Assembly: GCA_013397935.1 (NCBI GenBank)
Contig: VZRN01006290.1
Span: 206,563-270,562 of the forward strand
Source: Dasyornis broadbenti
Lineage: Eukaryota > Chordata > Aves > Passeriformes > Dasyornithidae
Length of the DNA stretch: 64,000 bases
Reading direction: 5' to 3'
Below, in pieces: positions 32,631 through 43,461 of this stretch. Position 1 is the stretch's first letter, and every line of letters begins with the position of its first letter. Below the pieces are notes generated by a model. It made no database searches. It saw only the letters and a program-made list of their open reading frames with translations, and had not been told where the DNA came from. The position numbers and the translations under genes were made by a program.

Positions 32631-35114
32631 GGCCCCCCGCCGCCACTTCCGCCCCGCGCCTGGCAGGGGCGCACCCACGTGACCGCGGGACGGCGGCTCC
32701 GCGAGGCCAAAAGGGCTCGGGGCGCGCTCGGCTCCCCGGGGCAGCCCCGGCACAGCCCGGGAGCCTCCGCTGCTGCCTCGCACCGGCACCGCGCCCGCAG
32801 CTGGGGCATCTCGCAGCAAATCCGCACCCCCAAATCAGCCCTCCCTGGGTGTCTGTTCCCCCGTAGAGCACGAAGCAAGGTTACGATATTTGGGGTTTTC
32901 CCTTCCTTTTCTCGACTGTATCCTCCTGAGCGTGTGTCCCTTCCCTTCACGCAGCACCGGCCAGGATTTGCAGAGCCGAATGAAATTCAAGTGGGGTTTT
33001 AATAAAGCTCCTGTACCCCCTCGCCGGCCAGATCATCCTCTCGCAGATGGACCACGGCGGGGGTGCAGCTTTGGGGATGCAGGGATACGGGGCACGAGGA
33101 TACGGCCGGGGCCAGGACCTCCATCCTCTCCCCGTGGGGCACAGAGGTGCTCAAAGGGACGCTCAGGACGCTTTTCCATCGAGGAAACCCCCCCAAAATC
33201 GCGCCGTGCCAGCAGCTGGCAGTGGGAGGTGATTTATGGGGCAGCATCGGGAACTCGGCGGCGCTAATAAGGCACCGCTGAGCCGTTCCCGGCTGCGCCG
33301 GGCCGTGGATGTCAGCTCGGGAAATTAAAATGTTATTGATGGGAGAAGTGAAGTGCAGCAGGATTTTTATTTTATAAATTTTTTTAGTTGAGTTTTTCCT
33401 GCTCCTTGGTCAAGGGGGGAGCCTGCTCCGGCAGCACAAAAACCCCTGATCCCAAGTGTCCAATGTCTTCCCGCTGCATCCCACCCCACGGAAAAGGCTT
33501 GGAATAAAATTGTCTTTGTTTGTGGGGAGTTCCTCCTCACTCCTAGGAAGCAACACAGGACAAAAATACAAATACCCCCTCTGGAGCCGGGGGCTGCGCC
33601 GTCCCTGTCCTGTCGCCCCCTGGGCAAGGAAACCTCCCGAACACCCCTGAGCCATTCCCGGCTGCGGCGTTCCTGGGAGGAGACAGAGATTGTTGGAAGA
33701 GCTGAGATTGATTCCTTCAAGCCCAGCTGGGGAGACTTCAGCGATGCAGCTCCGCATGAAAAACGGAGCTGGCCTTAGGGCAGGGAGCCCTGGGGCTGGT
33801 TTTTATTAATTCAATTGACAATTTAGCACCAGATTGATTCTCCGCAATCAAAATCCACCAGAACAGCCCGATCAAACCCGTATTTCAATCCCAAACCGTC
33901 ACCTCGGACCATGTTTCCCAGACAGGGCTGCTCCTGGCCCCTAAGTTATCCCTGAGGACCAGGTCTAGCAGGAAACAGCCCCAAAAGCAGTCTCGGGGTG
34001 TTTATTCCTCAGTGGGAAAAGCCAGAGGAGATTGAATTTATAATGCTGGAGAGGAGCCCTGACCCCACAGGGATGGCTCCCAGCAACCCAGGGCTGGAAA
34101 AATCCATCTTGCAGGTCAGAATCATAAATCCAGCTTTATTTTGGGGGGAAAAAATGGAGTTTTATGTCCTGCCCTTGTTGTGAAAAGGATTTTAGGCACA
34201 ATCTGGACCCCAGCCAGCACTGGGAGCCTGGTCCGGGGAGTCCCAGCCAAATCCAGGGTCCAGGATACTGGGACCAAGTGTTGGCCATGGAAGGGAATTT
34301 CAATTTTTGTTTGTTATTATTTTTTAATTATTTTAAATTCTTTTTCTTGCTGGGCTCCCAAAGGGGCTCCATGGGATGAGGTGGGGGGTGAGGAGTGACC
34401 CAAGCTCCGTGGGGACATCCCATGGCCGAGGCTGCAGGAATTCCTTGCTCCCTGCAGGCTGTGCCCATGGGCAGCAGTGCGTGGTTCTTTTGAGGCCCCC
34501 CAGCCCTGAGCACATGGGGATGTTGTCCCTTGCGTTGTCCCAGGATGCACAAATGAAAAAAACAAGATGATAATTCCACCTCTTCCGGCTTTTCCACCCT
34601 TTTTATTCCCTTGCGCTCCCAGAAGCAATTTGAGCTCGATGGGTTACACTTCAAGCCATAAATCAACATATTTACACCTTATATTCGAGTTGAAACACAC
34701 CCTCATTACTAAAAAAGACTTTTTTCCCTCTCTGCCTCCTTTTATGCTCCCAAATAAATGCAGCCAAGCCTCTCTTTCTGTGGGATATTTCTCATGGAGC
34801 CGCATTTTTGCACGCTGGGCTCTGAGGAGGTGGGGAGTAACAACTGAACTTCATTCTCTGGTTTTCATTTTAGATAAATAATCACAAATTCTTAATTGAA
34901 TTCTCCAGTGCACCCGTCAGGAAAAAATACGGATGTCAAGGTGTACTTGGAAAATCCAGCTGGGATGAAAATCCCCCTGGAAGGTGGATGTGGGAGGTTT
35001 CATCCCTTCTCAGTGGTTCATTAACGGGACTTTGATACCGTTTGAGATTCAGGTCTCATCTGCTCCTGCTGATCTCGTCCCGGGGGAAAAGCCGCGGTTG
35101 GTGGAGCCCGAGGG
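32631..35114. other. intergenic region between LAMTOR5 promoter and PROK1
   Basis: CpG-rich to about 32800 (LAMTOR5 promoter side), then single-copy sequence without a recognisable gene. AT-rich pieces occur at 33360-33390 and 34310-34350. Confidence 0.7.
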
Positions 35115-35120
35115 TTTAAA
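35115..35120 (+). promoter_or_regulatory. candidate PROK1 TATA-like box TTTAAA
   Basis: TTTAAA 47 bp upstream of the PROK1 ATG. It is the only TATA-like element in the immediate GC-rich upstream sequence, which implies a short 5' UTR. Confidence 0.4.
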
Positions 35121-35166
35121 GGGTGGGAGGCGCCCGGAGCTTGGGCACAGCTCCTGCTCCAGCGCC

Positions 35167-35238
35167 ATGGGCCGGACCCTGCAGCTCCTCTGCCTCCTCC
35201 TGCTCCTCACCCCCTGCCCCTGCGCCGTCATCACCGGG
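35167..35238 (+). CDS. PROK1: PROK1 coding exon 1
   Basis: 24 codons: signal peptide plus AVITG. The ATG has a good Kozak context (GCCATGG). Donor GTGAGT. Confidence 0.96.
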
Positions 35239-38200
35239 GTGAGTCCCGCTCTCGCTGATTTCTCCTCTTCATTCCGGGGAGGAACGCAGGGCTCGCTGCC
35301 TTGTGTTCTTTGCTTCGTGGGTTTCTTTTTTTCCTAATTTTCCCCCAAATTGTTGCTCATTTTTCCGACAAGTGGATGCTGTTCCAGCTGCCAGCCCCAG
35401 CCCGGGAGTGTGAAGCCACCCCAGCGCTCGTTCTGCTTCTCCTCTCGGCACCGTGTCACCGGGGAAATGTGGGATTTCAGGAAGTTTTCCATCAGGGAAA
35501 AATTGATATATCTTTAGTGCCTTCCCCCAAAGCATGTTCCCAACTGGGAAAAGGGCTCAAACACCCAGATTTTCTTTCTCCCTCCCAAATTAAATAATTC
35601 AAAGAGGTGGGAGCTGTTGAATACCAAGGGGAGGTGGACACTCACCCTGTCTGTGGACTCGGTGCTCCCGAGCAAGTGCTGGATGGAGGGTGAGGCTAAA
35701 AGTGAGTTTTAGGGGCAGAATCCAGGTTTTTGTGGTGCTTCAGGCGCCTGGGTGTTGGTCTCAGCAGGTCTGAACCCCCCATTTTCCCTCTAGCAGTGAA
35801 AAATCTGTTTAAAACCAAGGCAGAGCTTTTCCATCCTGCTGCCTCCCAGCTTTTCCCAGCCCATGGGAATTTTGTATGCTCTTGGCTCCTCTTTCCCCTT
35901 AGAGCCAGAGCTGTTTCTTTCCAGCCCGGAGTGTTTTTGGCTGGATCTCTCCAATCCCTGCATACCCCGGAGCTGCAAACCGGGTCAGGGGATCCACCTC
36001 CATCCAGGGCCAAACAGATCCAGCAGCGCTTGAAATTACTCCCAAGGCTTAAATGGCTCCTTGTGAATAACCAGAGGGAAAAGCTCGGATGTGCAGCTCC
36101 CTGGCTGTCTGCAGCCCCCCGAGCTGGCAGGTGAGGGTCCATCATTCCTGAGATCTGATTTTTAACAGAATTTGGGGGTCTCAAGGAGATTTGGATGCTC
36201 AAGGAGAATCCAGTTCCCTCCAGGAAAGGGAAGACTCTGTAAAGTCCCCTTTTTGCCACCCTGTGAGAGCTGCACTCCAAACATTTTGCATTCTGGTGGC
36301 TTTTTCATGTTTTCTCCCCCAGCTGTAATTCCCGCAGATCTTCATCCGTGATGGGGTGACCCCGGGGGAGTTTGGGAGAATCCCATCAGTTCTCCCTGTG
36401 CTGTGCACCCCACGTCAAGCACAGGGGTCCGAGAAGGGTTTGGGGGTGCAGTGAGCCCCTCTAGTGAAGGTCAACACATTGGGGGGACGAAATGGGACCT
36501 ACCTGGGTCTCGAAATGCCCCCAGCCACCTCTTCCCAGCACCCTCATGGATTTCCAGGTGTGGTTTTGAGCTGGGGCAGCGTTTGCATCTGCGCCTCAAT
36601 TTCCCGATTCCCATTCCCCAGGGTTTTCCACCTGCCTGGGGTGGGAGAGGCCGAGCTGTTGGAATGGCTCTGCTCCCGTTCACAGGGCAATGAAGGCACT
36701 GGCAGTGTGGGATATCGAGGCTGTACAGGCTCAGCCCCGGAGGGAGGATCGGGGCAAGGAGTTCATCCCTCGCAGTTTCTGCTCTCCCTTGGCACCAGCG
36801 CTGCTTTAAGCTGAGCAGCTGCAAACTTCCCCTCTGTCCCTCCCACCCCTGTGTCCACAAGGGATTTCCACTTCATCCCACAAACCTCAGCCTCCCAATC
36901 CAACCCTGCCGTGCCTGAGAGCTCCCACCTTAACCCAAAATGGGAAAACTGGGAGCAGAACCTCCTTTATGATAAATGCCCAGGAGGGGCTGCCCCTGGC
37001 AACTCGGCACGGGCTGATTTCTCCATTAACTTCCCCAAAAGAGGGATAATGACGCTTTTCCCTCCTGCTCCTCCCCAGGCCTGCCAGCGGGACCCTCAGT
37101 GCGGCAGCGGGAGCTGCTGTGCCGTGAGCCTGTGGCTGCGGGGGCTGCGGGTCTGCACCCCTCTGGGACACGAGGGGGACGAGTGCCACCCCTTCAGCCA
37201 CAAGGTACCGCCTTGGCCGGGAGGGAAAGGGCTGGGGAGGGAGCCCTGAGCTCTTCTCAGGGCTGGGAAGCTCCACAAAACGCTGGATGAGAAGGGGCTG
37301 GTGTCGGGGGCTGGAGAGCGGCAGTGCAGGGAGGAGGAGCTGGGAGTGATCCCCAGGACACCAGCTTTGTGGCAGCGATGCTGTCGCGCTTCTGGAGCGG
37401 GATATTCCAAGGAACAAGCGCTGAGGGAGGTGGGGAGGCAGCTGGGACAGAGAGGAGCTGGCGCGGGTGGGAGCTGCCCAAGAGGATGCAGCGCCAGGCA
37501 GCTCTGGCGCTGCATCTCCCCACTCCCCTGCCATGGAGGGGGAGGTCGGTGTCGAGGGCTCGTGGCGATTTGGGGGGAACATGGTGCTGGCCCCCAAGCT
37601 GGAGCAGCTGCTTTCGGCCTCTGAATTATTTTGGCAATGACCTGCCTGTCCTTGCCATCCGAAATCGTGGAATCCCAGAGTGGTTTGGGTGAGAACGGAC
37701 CTTAAAGCTCATCTCCTTCCACCAGGGCCACCTTCCAGCAGCCCAAAGTGCTCAGAGCTCCATCCAACCCGGTCTTGATCCCTCGGGATGCCCCAGGGGC
37801 ACCGTGGATGTGACTGGGAGCTGGGATTGAGCCTCCTGTCCATTCCTTTAGAAGCCAGGCCTAGCCCACACTGCTCCGGACTGAGCCATAAAGGCTCTGC
37901 CGAGTGAATTTCTCCGAGCTGGGATTTCTGTGGGATAAGAACCCCCAGGGCACTGGGATTAGCCCAAAGCGCGGGGCTGCCGCCATTCTGCTCTGGGAGG
38001 ATTTAGCAGCAGCATCCCGACCTTGGAGCGAGCATCCCCCTGCCTGTGCCTGGATTGATTGAACATTCCAGGAACAAGATTTAATGATGCTGCCCCTTCT
38101 GCTCGCACCAGGAAGGGCTTCAGAGGGATCAAAAATTAATTTCAGGCTTATCCCTCTGAAACCTCGGAGAAGAGCCGGAGATTTTCTCAGGGCTTTGATC

Positions 38201-38372
38201 CCATTGATCATTTCTTGGGCCGTGACACCTTTTGTCTCGTTCCTCTCCGCAGGTGCCTTTCCTGGGGAAGCGCCAGCACCACACGTGCCCCTGCCTGCCC
38301 CACCTCCTGTGCTCCAGGCTCCTCGACAGTCGCTACCGCTGCTCCGCCCACTTCAAGAGCTTCGATTTTTAG
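35167..38372 (+). CDS. PROK1: prokineticin 1 (secreted peptide), three exons
   Basis: Exons 35167-35238, 37079-37204 and 38253-38372 (GT/AG, phase 0 junctions) encode 105 residues, the family length. A 19-residue Leu-rich signal peptide (MGRTLQLLCLLLLLTPCPC) precedes the invariant mature N-terminus AVITGA. The mature chain has the ten cysteines of the prokineticin fold, in ACQRD, PQCG, GSCCAVSLW, VCTPLG, DECHP, TCPCLP, LLCS and YRCS. The secreted ligand signals through PROKR1/2 GPCRs and, by family knowledge, affects gut motility, angiogenesis and secretory endothelium. SLWLRGLR and HTCPCLP are highly conserved. PROK1 is preferred over PROK2 from the exon layout, the length and the LAMTOR5/KCNA10 neighbours. 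Intron 2 holds a LAMTOR5 exon fragment and a CR1 piece. Confidence 0.96.
37079..37204 (+). CDS. PROK1: PROK1 coding exon 2
   Basis: 42 codons from ACQRDPQCGSGSCC to ECHPFSHK, with six of the ten mature cysteines. Acceptor CTCCCCAG, donor GTACCG. Confidence 0.97.
37324..37480 (-). pseudogene. degraded copy of LAMTOR5 exon 4 with flanks, inside PROK1 intron 2
   Basis: About 150 bp aligns by eye with 30959-31110 in the same orientation. Shared runs include GTGCAGGGAGGAG, GATGCTGTCG, GCTTCTGGA, GATATTCC, GAACAAG, GCTGAGGGAGGTG and AGGAGCTGGC. Read on the minus strand, the exon part gives PLQKRDSIAATKLVSW, against MIQKHDSITVAVHKLLS and stop in LAMTOR5. A six-base loss, a TGA to TGG change and a broken acceptor (TTCCAG to TTCCTTG) show decay. 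Intron sequence beyond the acceptor is copied too, so this came from genomic DNA duplication and not from an mRNA. Confidence 0.7.
37665..37800 (-). mobile_element. CR1 LINE 3'-end fragment
   Basis: Short antisense remnant (GAATCCCAGAGTGGTTTGGG, GACCTTAAAGCTCATC, GGCCACCTTCCAGCAGCCC) in PROK1 intron 2. Confidence 0.75.
38253..38372 (+). CDS. PROK1: PROK1 coding exon 3
   Basis: 39 codons and TAG: VPFLGKRQHHTCPCLPHLLC to FKSFDF. Acceptor CTCCGCAG. Confidence 0.97.
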   Translation: MPFLGKRQHHTCPCLPHLLCSRLLDSRYRCSAHFKSFDF

Positions 38373-38388
38373 GATGACACTCCCTAAA

Positions 38389-38394
38389 AATACA
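38389..38394 (+). promoter_or_regulatory. candidate PROK1 poly(A) signal variant AATACA
   Basis: Non-canonical AATACA 17 nt past the stop. I saw no canonical AATAAA nearby, so the true 3' end may be further downstream. Confidence 0.25.
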
Positions 38395-39710
38395 TCCCTG
38401 GGCCCCCAGCACCTGTGTCTTGCCCTCTCCCGTGGCCACCAGGTGCCCCCGTAGCACCAGGCAACCTCAGAAATGCTTTTCCAAGGTGGCCAGTGTTGTT
38501 CTGAGCTCAGTGTTTGTCCTAAAGGGAAACTGAGGCATGGCGAGGCCCAGCAGCTCCCACACGTGGCTCAATCCCAGCCTGGAGCAGGACCCAGCTCCAG
38601 CATCCTCTGCCGAGGCTGGGATTGAGGGATTCTCTGGGGGCAAATGCGGCCTCACAAATCCCTTTCCCAAGGTGTTGGCTCCATGTCCTGGATGCTGCCA
38701 GTGAACTTCCACCTCCCTCCTTTGTTTTATCCATGAAAGATCAAGGGTGAGACAGTTTGAAGAGTGAAAGGAGATGCTGAGCAGCCAAGGGCTTCCTCCC
38801 ATGGCTTTTTATCCTGGCCCATGATAAAATTTGGGATGTGAAGCTGAGCAGCATCACCTTATCTGCCAGAGCAGAGCTGCTAGAGACCTGACTTTATTTA
38901 TTTTTACACTTTTCAGTTGTGTACAAGATAAAACAAAAATCAGAGGGCCAGGAACTTCATTTTGTGAGGAGTTGGAGCATTTTATTCAACACCCAAAACT
39001 TCACCTTCTGCCCAAAGTATCCCAAATCCAAATCCTCTGCAATTCCTGCTGGATAAATCAGTCCTGTGATGAAAATTCCCACTGTGATCCTGCCCAACTG
39101 TGGCTTATCCATGAATTTCCTCCCTGGAAGCAGCTCCCCCAGCTGCTGATGGATGATCTAACCCAGCCCACAATGAAATCAGTATCAAGTAGCTGTGGGG
39201 AATTAAGGAATGGGTTTTCCCAAGTGCTGGGATGTGTTTGGAGGAGGCTGAGGCAGAGCTGGCTGGAGCTGTGGTGTGCCAGATGTGGCTCTTTGGGATG
39301 TGGGAAAACATTTTCCAGCCTCAGCATCTGCCTGAGGCACCACATGAGGCTTGGGAGCTTCTCTGTGAGAGGAGGAGGGGATATTAAAGGTAATTAAATG
39401 TGCTCAAAGGGATCTTGGACGTGTGTTTGCAGTTCTCTGGGAACCTTTGTTGTGGAAAACTCGGGTGTCACTTGAGCTCCACTCCTGCTGCCTGCAGCAA
39501 CCCCTGGCTGCAACAAAGAAAGAGAAATAAGGAGAAGAAATAAAGAAATAGTTAGCATTCCCAGCAAAAAAGCCCACCAAGAAACTGGTTGGTTTCCTGT
39601 CAGGCAGAAGCAGGACTTGATCACAAAGCTTAATTTGGGGTTTGAGTGCTCGGGTGTGCAGAGCTGCTCCTGGAAAACCCATGGATTTGGGAGCTGGGGC
39701 AGTGAGGCTG

Positions 39711-39903
39711 GTGGGGTTTGGTGGCCTCTGGTGGGGTTTGGTGGGGTTCTCGTGGGTTCTAGTGCGGTTTGGTGGACTCTGATGGGCTCTGGTGGGTTCT
39801 AGTGGGCTCTGGTGGGGTTTGGTGGGGTTTTTGTGGGCTCTGGTGGGGTTTGGTGGGCTCAGGTGGGCTCTACTGGGATTTTGTGGGCTCTGGTGGGGTA
39901 TGG
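39711..39903 (+). repeat. 10-bp GT-rich minisatellite, about 19 units
   Basis: Consecutive variants of GTGGGGTTTG and GTGGGCTCTG with period 10 and only one or two indels. Each unit has a run of three or four G on the plus strand. The period is not a multiple of three, so ORFs through it are incidental. Confidence 0.92.
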
Positions 39904-41280
39904 GGGCTCTAACATCCCCTGTTTCTATTTGCAAAGCCCCCCGGGCTGTGGCTGTGGCAGACGCTGTGCTCCCTCACCAGAGAAGTCATTGGGACTCGGT
40001 GTTTGAGGCTCAGCAAAAACTTCCCTGCACTTGTTTCTCCTCCTCAAAAAATTCATAAATTTGATGAAAATAAAACACTTCAAAGACCAGGTTTAATTTC
40101 TTTGGTTTATTTATTTTTTTTCTTTTTTTTTTAAATCAACATTTTTGCTTTTTATTTATAAGAGAAAATCCTACTGTGGGAATGCTGCATCCCCAGGTGG
40201 GTGAGTTTGTGGCACCCACACGTGGCACTGGGAACACCATGGATTGCCCAAAAAACCCCAGGAAGGGGTCCCATGGCAACAGAGAGAGGGGAAATTGCAG
40301 GAAAATCCCCAGAATAATTCATAAAATTGTAAAAAAACACATACTTTTATAGTTCAGGTTTCTTTTTTTTAAGCTGCCTTATTTTATTCACTGCCTCTGG
40401 CCTTCCGCAAGCCTGGAAATGGGCAGAAGGGGGTGTTAATTTGGGATCTTTGCTTCATTTTTGGACATCTCCCAGTGGAAAATATTGCAAATTATTTTCT
40501 CCCAGCAGAAATCAAAACAAAAATAAATAAAACAACTTAACAGCTTCTTACCATCCTCAAATCCCCTTCTGGAGGGACTTCGCAGGCCCCAGGGTGGGAA
40601 TTACCAATCTCCCAGTGGCTTTCACCGACAGGAGGTGACAACTGAGTGGAAATCGCTGGATCAAATAGAGGGACATGCCCATGGCAAGAGCAGGCTGTGC
40701 TTGCTTTCAAATTGTGAATGGAGGGGTTCGGGAGCTGTCCATGATGAAGATGACGGAGAAGCTCCCCTTTCCTGCATCCCCGCAGGGTTTTCCCTGCAAT
40801 TCAGTAGAAACCCCGCTTTTCAGCCGCTTTCAAAGTGCGCTTAAGGGAGCGAGACATCGAAAATATCCTTTTAATTTCTCCCTAGAGGTGCAAAGCTCCC
40901 GCGGGGGGCAAGCCCAGGGGACGGGGAAAGTAAACTCTGCCTCGTGATCAGAGCCCGGGCGCCGTTTGATGCCCGGAGCCCCTTCCCGCCGGAACGGAGC
41001 CAAGCGCCCCTCGGGGCCCCCGCACGTGCGATTCCCAAGCTCTGTTTGATGTTCTGCCTCCAAGGTGAGCCGGCTGCACCCGCCGCAGTGGGATGGGAGC
41101 AGCCAGGACACGGCTGGGAGGTGACCGGGACACGGCTGGGATGGGATCAGGACGTGGCTGAAGTGTCACAAACCCAGCGCCACAGCCTGGTGATGCACCA
41201 AGGTCTGAACATTGCACACCAAAAATAATTACATGGGCGGCTTCCGAACAGCAGGGGAATCTTCCGCTCTCTAGTCTAAT

Positions 41281-41510
41281 CTATTCTATTCTATTCTATC
41301 CCATCCCCGTCTATTCTATTCCATTCTACTCTATTCTCTATTCTCTATTTATGTTCTATTCTAATGATATTCTATTATAATTCTCTATTCTAGTATATTC
41401 TAATTACTCTCTTCTCTAATAGTATTTTATTGTAGTCTACAATTATCCTATCATTATGTTAGTCTATTCTATTCTGTTCTCTATTCTGTTCTACTCTAAG
41501 TAGTCTCTAC
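41281..41510. repeat. degenerate (TATTC)n array
   Basis: Pentanucleotide CTATT repeats, cleanest at 41281-41340, then decaying into TCTATTCTAGTA-like variants. Confidence 0.9.
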
Positions 41511-42599
41511 TTCACTGGACTTCAGGAGCTTTATGTATTTATATCGTATAAAATACAGAACATATAATTATATTTTTAGTTGTTATTATTTATAGTAGCC
41601 CTTATACATTATATACTCATGTTATTACTCTTATATATTTATTATTTACATTTTCAATAATTTATGGGTTTTTAAAATATTCTTTTTTTTTTGGCTTGGA
41701 GCAAGTTTTTATTGCCAGGGTGGTTCCTACAAGTCACCCCAACGTCTTTCCTCATTTCAAATCCATCTTGAACTCCTGCCTGAGGCCAAACTGGGATGAG
41801 CCTCGTTGCCTTTTTGGCTGCCATGGCCCAGCCCCTTCCTGCTTCTCTACAAACCACCCAGATATGTTCAGCCCAAAAATCATTACGAATTATTATAAAT
41901 CCTTATAAATTCCTGCTTTGCTGCACTGCAAGAGCCACCCCCATGGTGGAAACCCTGCAGCCAAGGGGGCGTCCCAGTGGCTGGAGTGGGTCTGCCCACA
42001 GCATCCTCACAACAGTGGCAATTCCCACAGGAAATTCATCAATACAGATCTAAAAAAAAAAAAGAAAAAAGATCTGTACTCTTTTCCATGCTGTCCACAG
42101 GGAAACCCAATCTCCTGGAGCTGCTCCCCAACTCGGGGGTCTGTAGGGGCTCGGGACTCTCTGTTGGATCGGAGCAGCCCCAGCGGGTGCCAGGTCCACG
42201 TCCCTCATCTCCTGCACCCCGGGCTCTCCCCTCCTCACGCCGCGAATGGGGCGGATCCAGGAGCCGCTATCGCTGCAGCGATACCGGGAGCTCGTGAGGA
42301 GCCAAAATCCCTGCCATGGCCCCGTATCTCAGCACAGCCCGCGCCAGGGGTCACCTTGCCCTGTTTGCATCCCACGGCACTAATGGGATTTGCAGATAAC
42401 GGGGGGAACCAGCACGGAAAAACCCATGGAAACCTCCCCCTCGGGGGTCACACACCAGTCTGGTCAGCAGCCAGAGCGGCCCTGTCCCATCCCAGCCTGG
42501 GGCACGTTCCCTACACGGGGATCCCTCTGTTTTTTGCAAAGGCTTTGAATACCAAATTGAAAAGCCAAGATGATACCCCAGCTCGGGGGTCTCAGCATC

Positions 42600-43080
42600 A
42601 GAAGGATGTGGAGCTGCTGGAGTGAGTCCAGAGGAGGCCATGGAGCTGCTCCAGGGCTGGAGCCCCTCTGGAGCCAGGCTGGGGGAGCTGGGGGTGCTCA
42701 CCTGGAGAAGGGAAGGCTCCAGGGACACCTCAGATCCCCTCCAGGGCCTAAAGGGGCTCCAGGAGAGCTGGAGAGGGACTGGGGACAAGGGATGGAGGGA
42801 CAGGACCCAGGGAATGGCTTCCCATTGCCGGAGGGCAGGGATAGGTGGGATGTTGGGAAGGAATTGCTGCCTGTGAGGGTGGGGAGGCCCTGGCACAGGG
42901 TGCCCAGGGAAGCTGTGGCTGCCCCTGGATCCCTGGCAGTGTCCAAGGCCAGGCTGGACAGGGCTTGGAGCAGCCTGGGGCAGTGGAAGGTGTCCCTGCC
43001 ATGGCAGGGGGTTGGAACAGGATGGGATTTAAGGTCCCTCCCAATCCAACCCAAACCAGTCTGGAATTCCATGATTCTGT
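42600..43080 (+). mobile_element. CR1 LINE 3' portion (about 480 bp)
   Basis: Sense copy from GTGGAGCTGCTGGAGTGAGT through GAGGGTGGGGAGGCCCTGGC, GGCCAGGCTGGACAGGGCTT and CCATGGCAGGGGGTTGGAAC, to TTCCATGATTCTGTG. It lies about 290 bp upstream of the CYM TATA box. Confidence 0.92.
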
Positions 43081-43364
43081 GCCCACAGCCAGGCAGTGCC
43101 TGGTCAGGATGAAGGATTTGGGGCCTAAAGGATGGAGAGTTTGGATTTGGGATCCAGGGTGGAGCATGGGGTCACCAGGAGAGGATCCTGAGTGGCACAA
43201 GGGTATCGTGCCCCCCTTGCCAGTGACGTGTGGATATTGGCCAATGTTTGCTGTGCCTTCGGTCCCTGGGTGCCACCTGCCTTGGCTGAGTGCCCAAGGA
43301 GGGGAGGGGGCAGCTCCCGCTGGTCCCGGCCGCTCTTGGCACAGCAGGGGGGTGGGCATGGGGC

Positions 43365-43371
43365 TTTATAA
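43365..43371 (+). promoter_or_regulatory. CYM TATA box
   Basis: TTTATAA 41 bp upstream of the CYM ATG in GC-rich sequence. Spacing implies a start site near 43395 and a very short 5' UTR, typical of strongly tissue-regulated pepsinogen genes. Confidence 0.7.
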
Positions 43372-43405
43372 CCCAGCGGGAATTAGCCCTGGCTGTCCTG
43401 GCAGG

Positions 43406-43461
43406 ATGTGGCTCCTCGTGCTCCTCGGCGCTGCCTCTGCCCTGTGCCAGGCTGTCACCAG
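43406..43461 (+). CDS. CYM: CYM coding exon 1
   Basis: 56 nt: signal peptide and start of the propeptide. Donor GTAAAG. Confidence 0.92.

Larger units (their letters stand above)
38373..43364. other. intergenic region between PROK1 and CYM
   Basis: Contains a 10-bp minisatellite (39711-39903), a degenerate TATTC array (41281-41510) with AT-rich sequence to 41690, a small A-rich hairpin (42043-42078) and a CR1 copy (42600-43080). A CpG-rich patch lies at 40950-41060. No gene recognised. Confidence 0.75.

Noticed and set aside
39404..39934. 176-residue minus-strand ORF with Pro/His/Thr repeats
   Set aside because: It translates the 10-bp minisatellite; a 10-bp period cannot keep a protein repeat in one frame except as a 30-bp superperiod.
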